Source of the DNA: Oscillospiraceae bacterium
GTDB taxonomy: Bacteria; Bacillota_A; Clostridia; Oscillospirales; Oscillospiraceae
Assembly: GCA_016302005.1 (NCBI GenBank)
Contig: JAEDOK010000082.1
Span: 1 to 7,685 of the forward strand
Direction: 5' to 3'
DNA: 7,685 nucleotides
The translations under genes were made by a program, and so were the position numbers. Position 1 is the first letter of the stretch, and each line of letters opens with the position of its first letter. The notes under the pieces were generated by a model. It had not been told where the DNA came from and ran no database searches. It saw nothing but the letters and a program-made list of their open reading frames with translations. Shown one piece after another: positions 6,889 through 7,685 of this stretch.

Positions 6889-7057
6889 ATTGTCTGCGCG
6901 GCAGGTAGTAGTCGTCCGCCTCGCGGAAATACGGGCAAATGCCCTTACGATAGGTTTGGATGCGGTACCATTCATCCTCGTCAATGTCCTGCGAGCAATA
7001 GTACTCGTCCGTCTCCTCGTCGTAGTTATAATTCCAGCAATCCTCACAGTTCGGCAT
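6887..7057 (-). CDS. Small Cys4 protein, DUF6472 type
   Basis: A 56-residue acidic, tyrosine-rich protein of unknown function. Four cysteines (4, 7, 21 and 41) in the order C-x2-C, C, C suggest one small metal site, probably zinc. The pattern NCEDCWNYNYDEETDEYYC, then DIDEDEW, then CPYFREADDYYLPRRQ resembles the short Clostridia proteins classified as DUF6472, as I recall them. ATG 7057 is chosen because AAGGAG sits 7 bases upstream; the open frame extends to 7117 but that part overlaps the preceding gene out of frame. It starts 11 bases after the radical-SAM-linked gene and ends at or within a few bases of the capE-like start, so it is expected to be co-translated with both. The family placement is from memory; the coding call rests on the ribosome binding site, tight packing and cysteine pattern. 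Confidence 0.85.
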   Translation of the reverse strand: MPNCEDCWNYNYDEETDEYYCSQDIDEDEWYRIQTYRKGICPYFREADDYYLPRRQ

Positions 7058-7064
7058 AGGCGCT

Positions 7065-7070
7065 CTCCTT
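7065..7070 (-). promoter_or_regulatory. Ribosome binding site of the DUF6472-type gene
   Basis: AAGGAG on the minus strand, overlapping the TAA stop of the upstream gene, with a 7-base spacer before ATG 7057. It decides the short start over the 76-residue version. Confidence 0.8.
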
Positions 7071-7685
7071 AACGGAATACATTCCCGTCTGCATCCAGTA
7101 CCTCGACGCGGCGGCATTTGGCAAAGTCCGGCATAGCCTCCGGCGCATACCGCTCAATGGCGGAGACGAGCAGCATCGGATTGAGCGCCGGATTCTGGGC
7201 GCAGACGACGCAGCGCAGCCGAAGCTCCCGCTTGCCCGCGATAAGCTCGCAGCTTTTCAGCATCGGACGGATATCCGTCTCCTCCATGCCGCGCTTTGTG
7301 CGCTTTTCCACCAGCAGCTCCTTTGCGGAGAGACATGCCGCAATCTGCTTTACCACGTTCTCCGGCACTCCCGCGTCGTGTCTGAGCGTCAGCTCCGCCT
7401 GCAAATGGGTCAGCTCCTTTGCCTTTCGGGCGCTTTCGTAAACACGCAACACACGCACGCCCTCCGGCAGCACCGCGTTCATCTCCTCAGGTGTCAACTG
7501 TAAGTCGGTGTCCAATTCGTATTCCATGATCTCGCACCCACTCTCAACGCCCACGCTCAGGGGCAGCAGCATCGAGACATAGGCGTGCGGCGTGAAACCC
7601 TGGGAATGGTGCAGGATCACGCCCGCCCGTCGGAATGCCCGCTGCATCAGGCGCATCGTGTCCAAATGCGACATCCAGATCGCCG
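7069..7685 (-). CDS. TIGR03936/DUF2344 radical-SAM-linked protein (5' end cut by window)
   Basis: The C-terminal 204 residues of a DUF2344 protein. Proteins of this family are encoded next to, or fused to, a B12-binding radical SAM protein (TIGR03960); their own reaction is not established, and a role in RNA or ribosome maturation has been suggested from gene neighbourhood. The visible frame reads AIWMSHLDTMRLMQRAFRRAG, then SQGFTPHAYVSMLLPLSVG and ESGCEIMEYEL, which match the family's SHLD..R...RA.RRA, S.GF.PHp..S...PLs.G and E..e..L pattern. The ATG at 7674 is internal: the frame continues upstream to the window edge and the family has further residues before SHLD. The radical SAM partner would be expected just beyond 7685. 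Downstream genes are a DUF6472-type protein and a sugar-nucleotide dehydratase, not the rng-rplU-rpmA set often found after this gene in other Firmicutes. Confidence 0.9.
   Translation of the reverse strand, partial: AIWMSHLDTMRLMQRAFRRAGVILHHSQGFTPHAYVSMLLPLSVGVESGCEIMEYELDTDLQLTPEEMNAVLPEGVRVLRVYESARKAKELTHLQAELTLRHDAGVPENVVKQIAACLSAKELLVEKRTKRGMEETDIRPMLKSCELIAGKRELRLRCVVCAQNPALNPMLLVSAIERYAPEAMPDFAKCRRVEVLDADGNVFR

Overview
The window looks like a chromosomal segment of a low-copy, moderately GC-rich Clostridia-type Firmicute, most likely of the Oscillospiraceae/Ruminococcaceae kind. The basis is the small DUF6472-type Cys4 protein, the split radical-SAM-linked DUF2344 protein (TIGR03936 type), strong AGGAGG-like ribosome binding sites, and a GC-rich intergenic repeat built on GTAGGGCGGGGACATGTCC. 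The genus cannot be fixed from the sequence alone.

Left half, plus strand (1-4551): three genes packed with overlapping stop and start codons. They are the 3' two thirds or more of secA (preprotein translocase ATPase, entering at its Walker B motif), pgeF (YfiH/LACC1-family peptidoglycan editing factor or 'polyphenol oxidase'), and a lipoprotein of the family 5 (peptide/nickel type) ABC solute-binding proteins with an acidic Pro/Thr/Ser tail. Overlaps of 1 and 4 bases imply one mRNA with translational coupling. No permease or ATPase partner is visible and the next gene is convergent, so the binding protein is an orphan at the end of its operon.

Middle (4552-4988): a 437-base convergent gap without a credible gene. 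It holds a roughly 224-base segment bounded by perfect 19-bp inverted repeats (4558-4576 and 4763-4781) with nested smaller inverted repeats inside, and then a strong 14-bp-stem hairpin (4856-4889) that can serve as a bidirectional terminator.

Right half, minus strand (reading from 7685 down to 4989): the 3' part of a TIGR03936/DUF2344 radical-SAM-associated protein, then an 11-base gap, a 56-residue DUF6472-type Cys4 protein, a CapE/FnlA-type UDP-GlcNAc 5-inverting 4,6-dehydratase starting at or within a few codons of the preceding stop, and after 69 bases a DUF1963 (YwqG-like) protein. The first three are almost certainly co-transcribed; the fourth probably is. CapE normally works with CapF and CapG to make UDP-N-acetyl-L-fucosamine, and neither is present here.

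The region is mostly ordinary housekeeping DNA. The items that merit a second look are the inverted-repeat element, the orphan binding protein coupled to secA-pgeF, and the lone sugar-nucleotide dehydratase sitting in a radical-SAM operon. I did not find a convincing new defence or mobile system.
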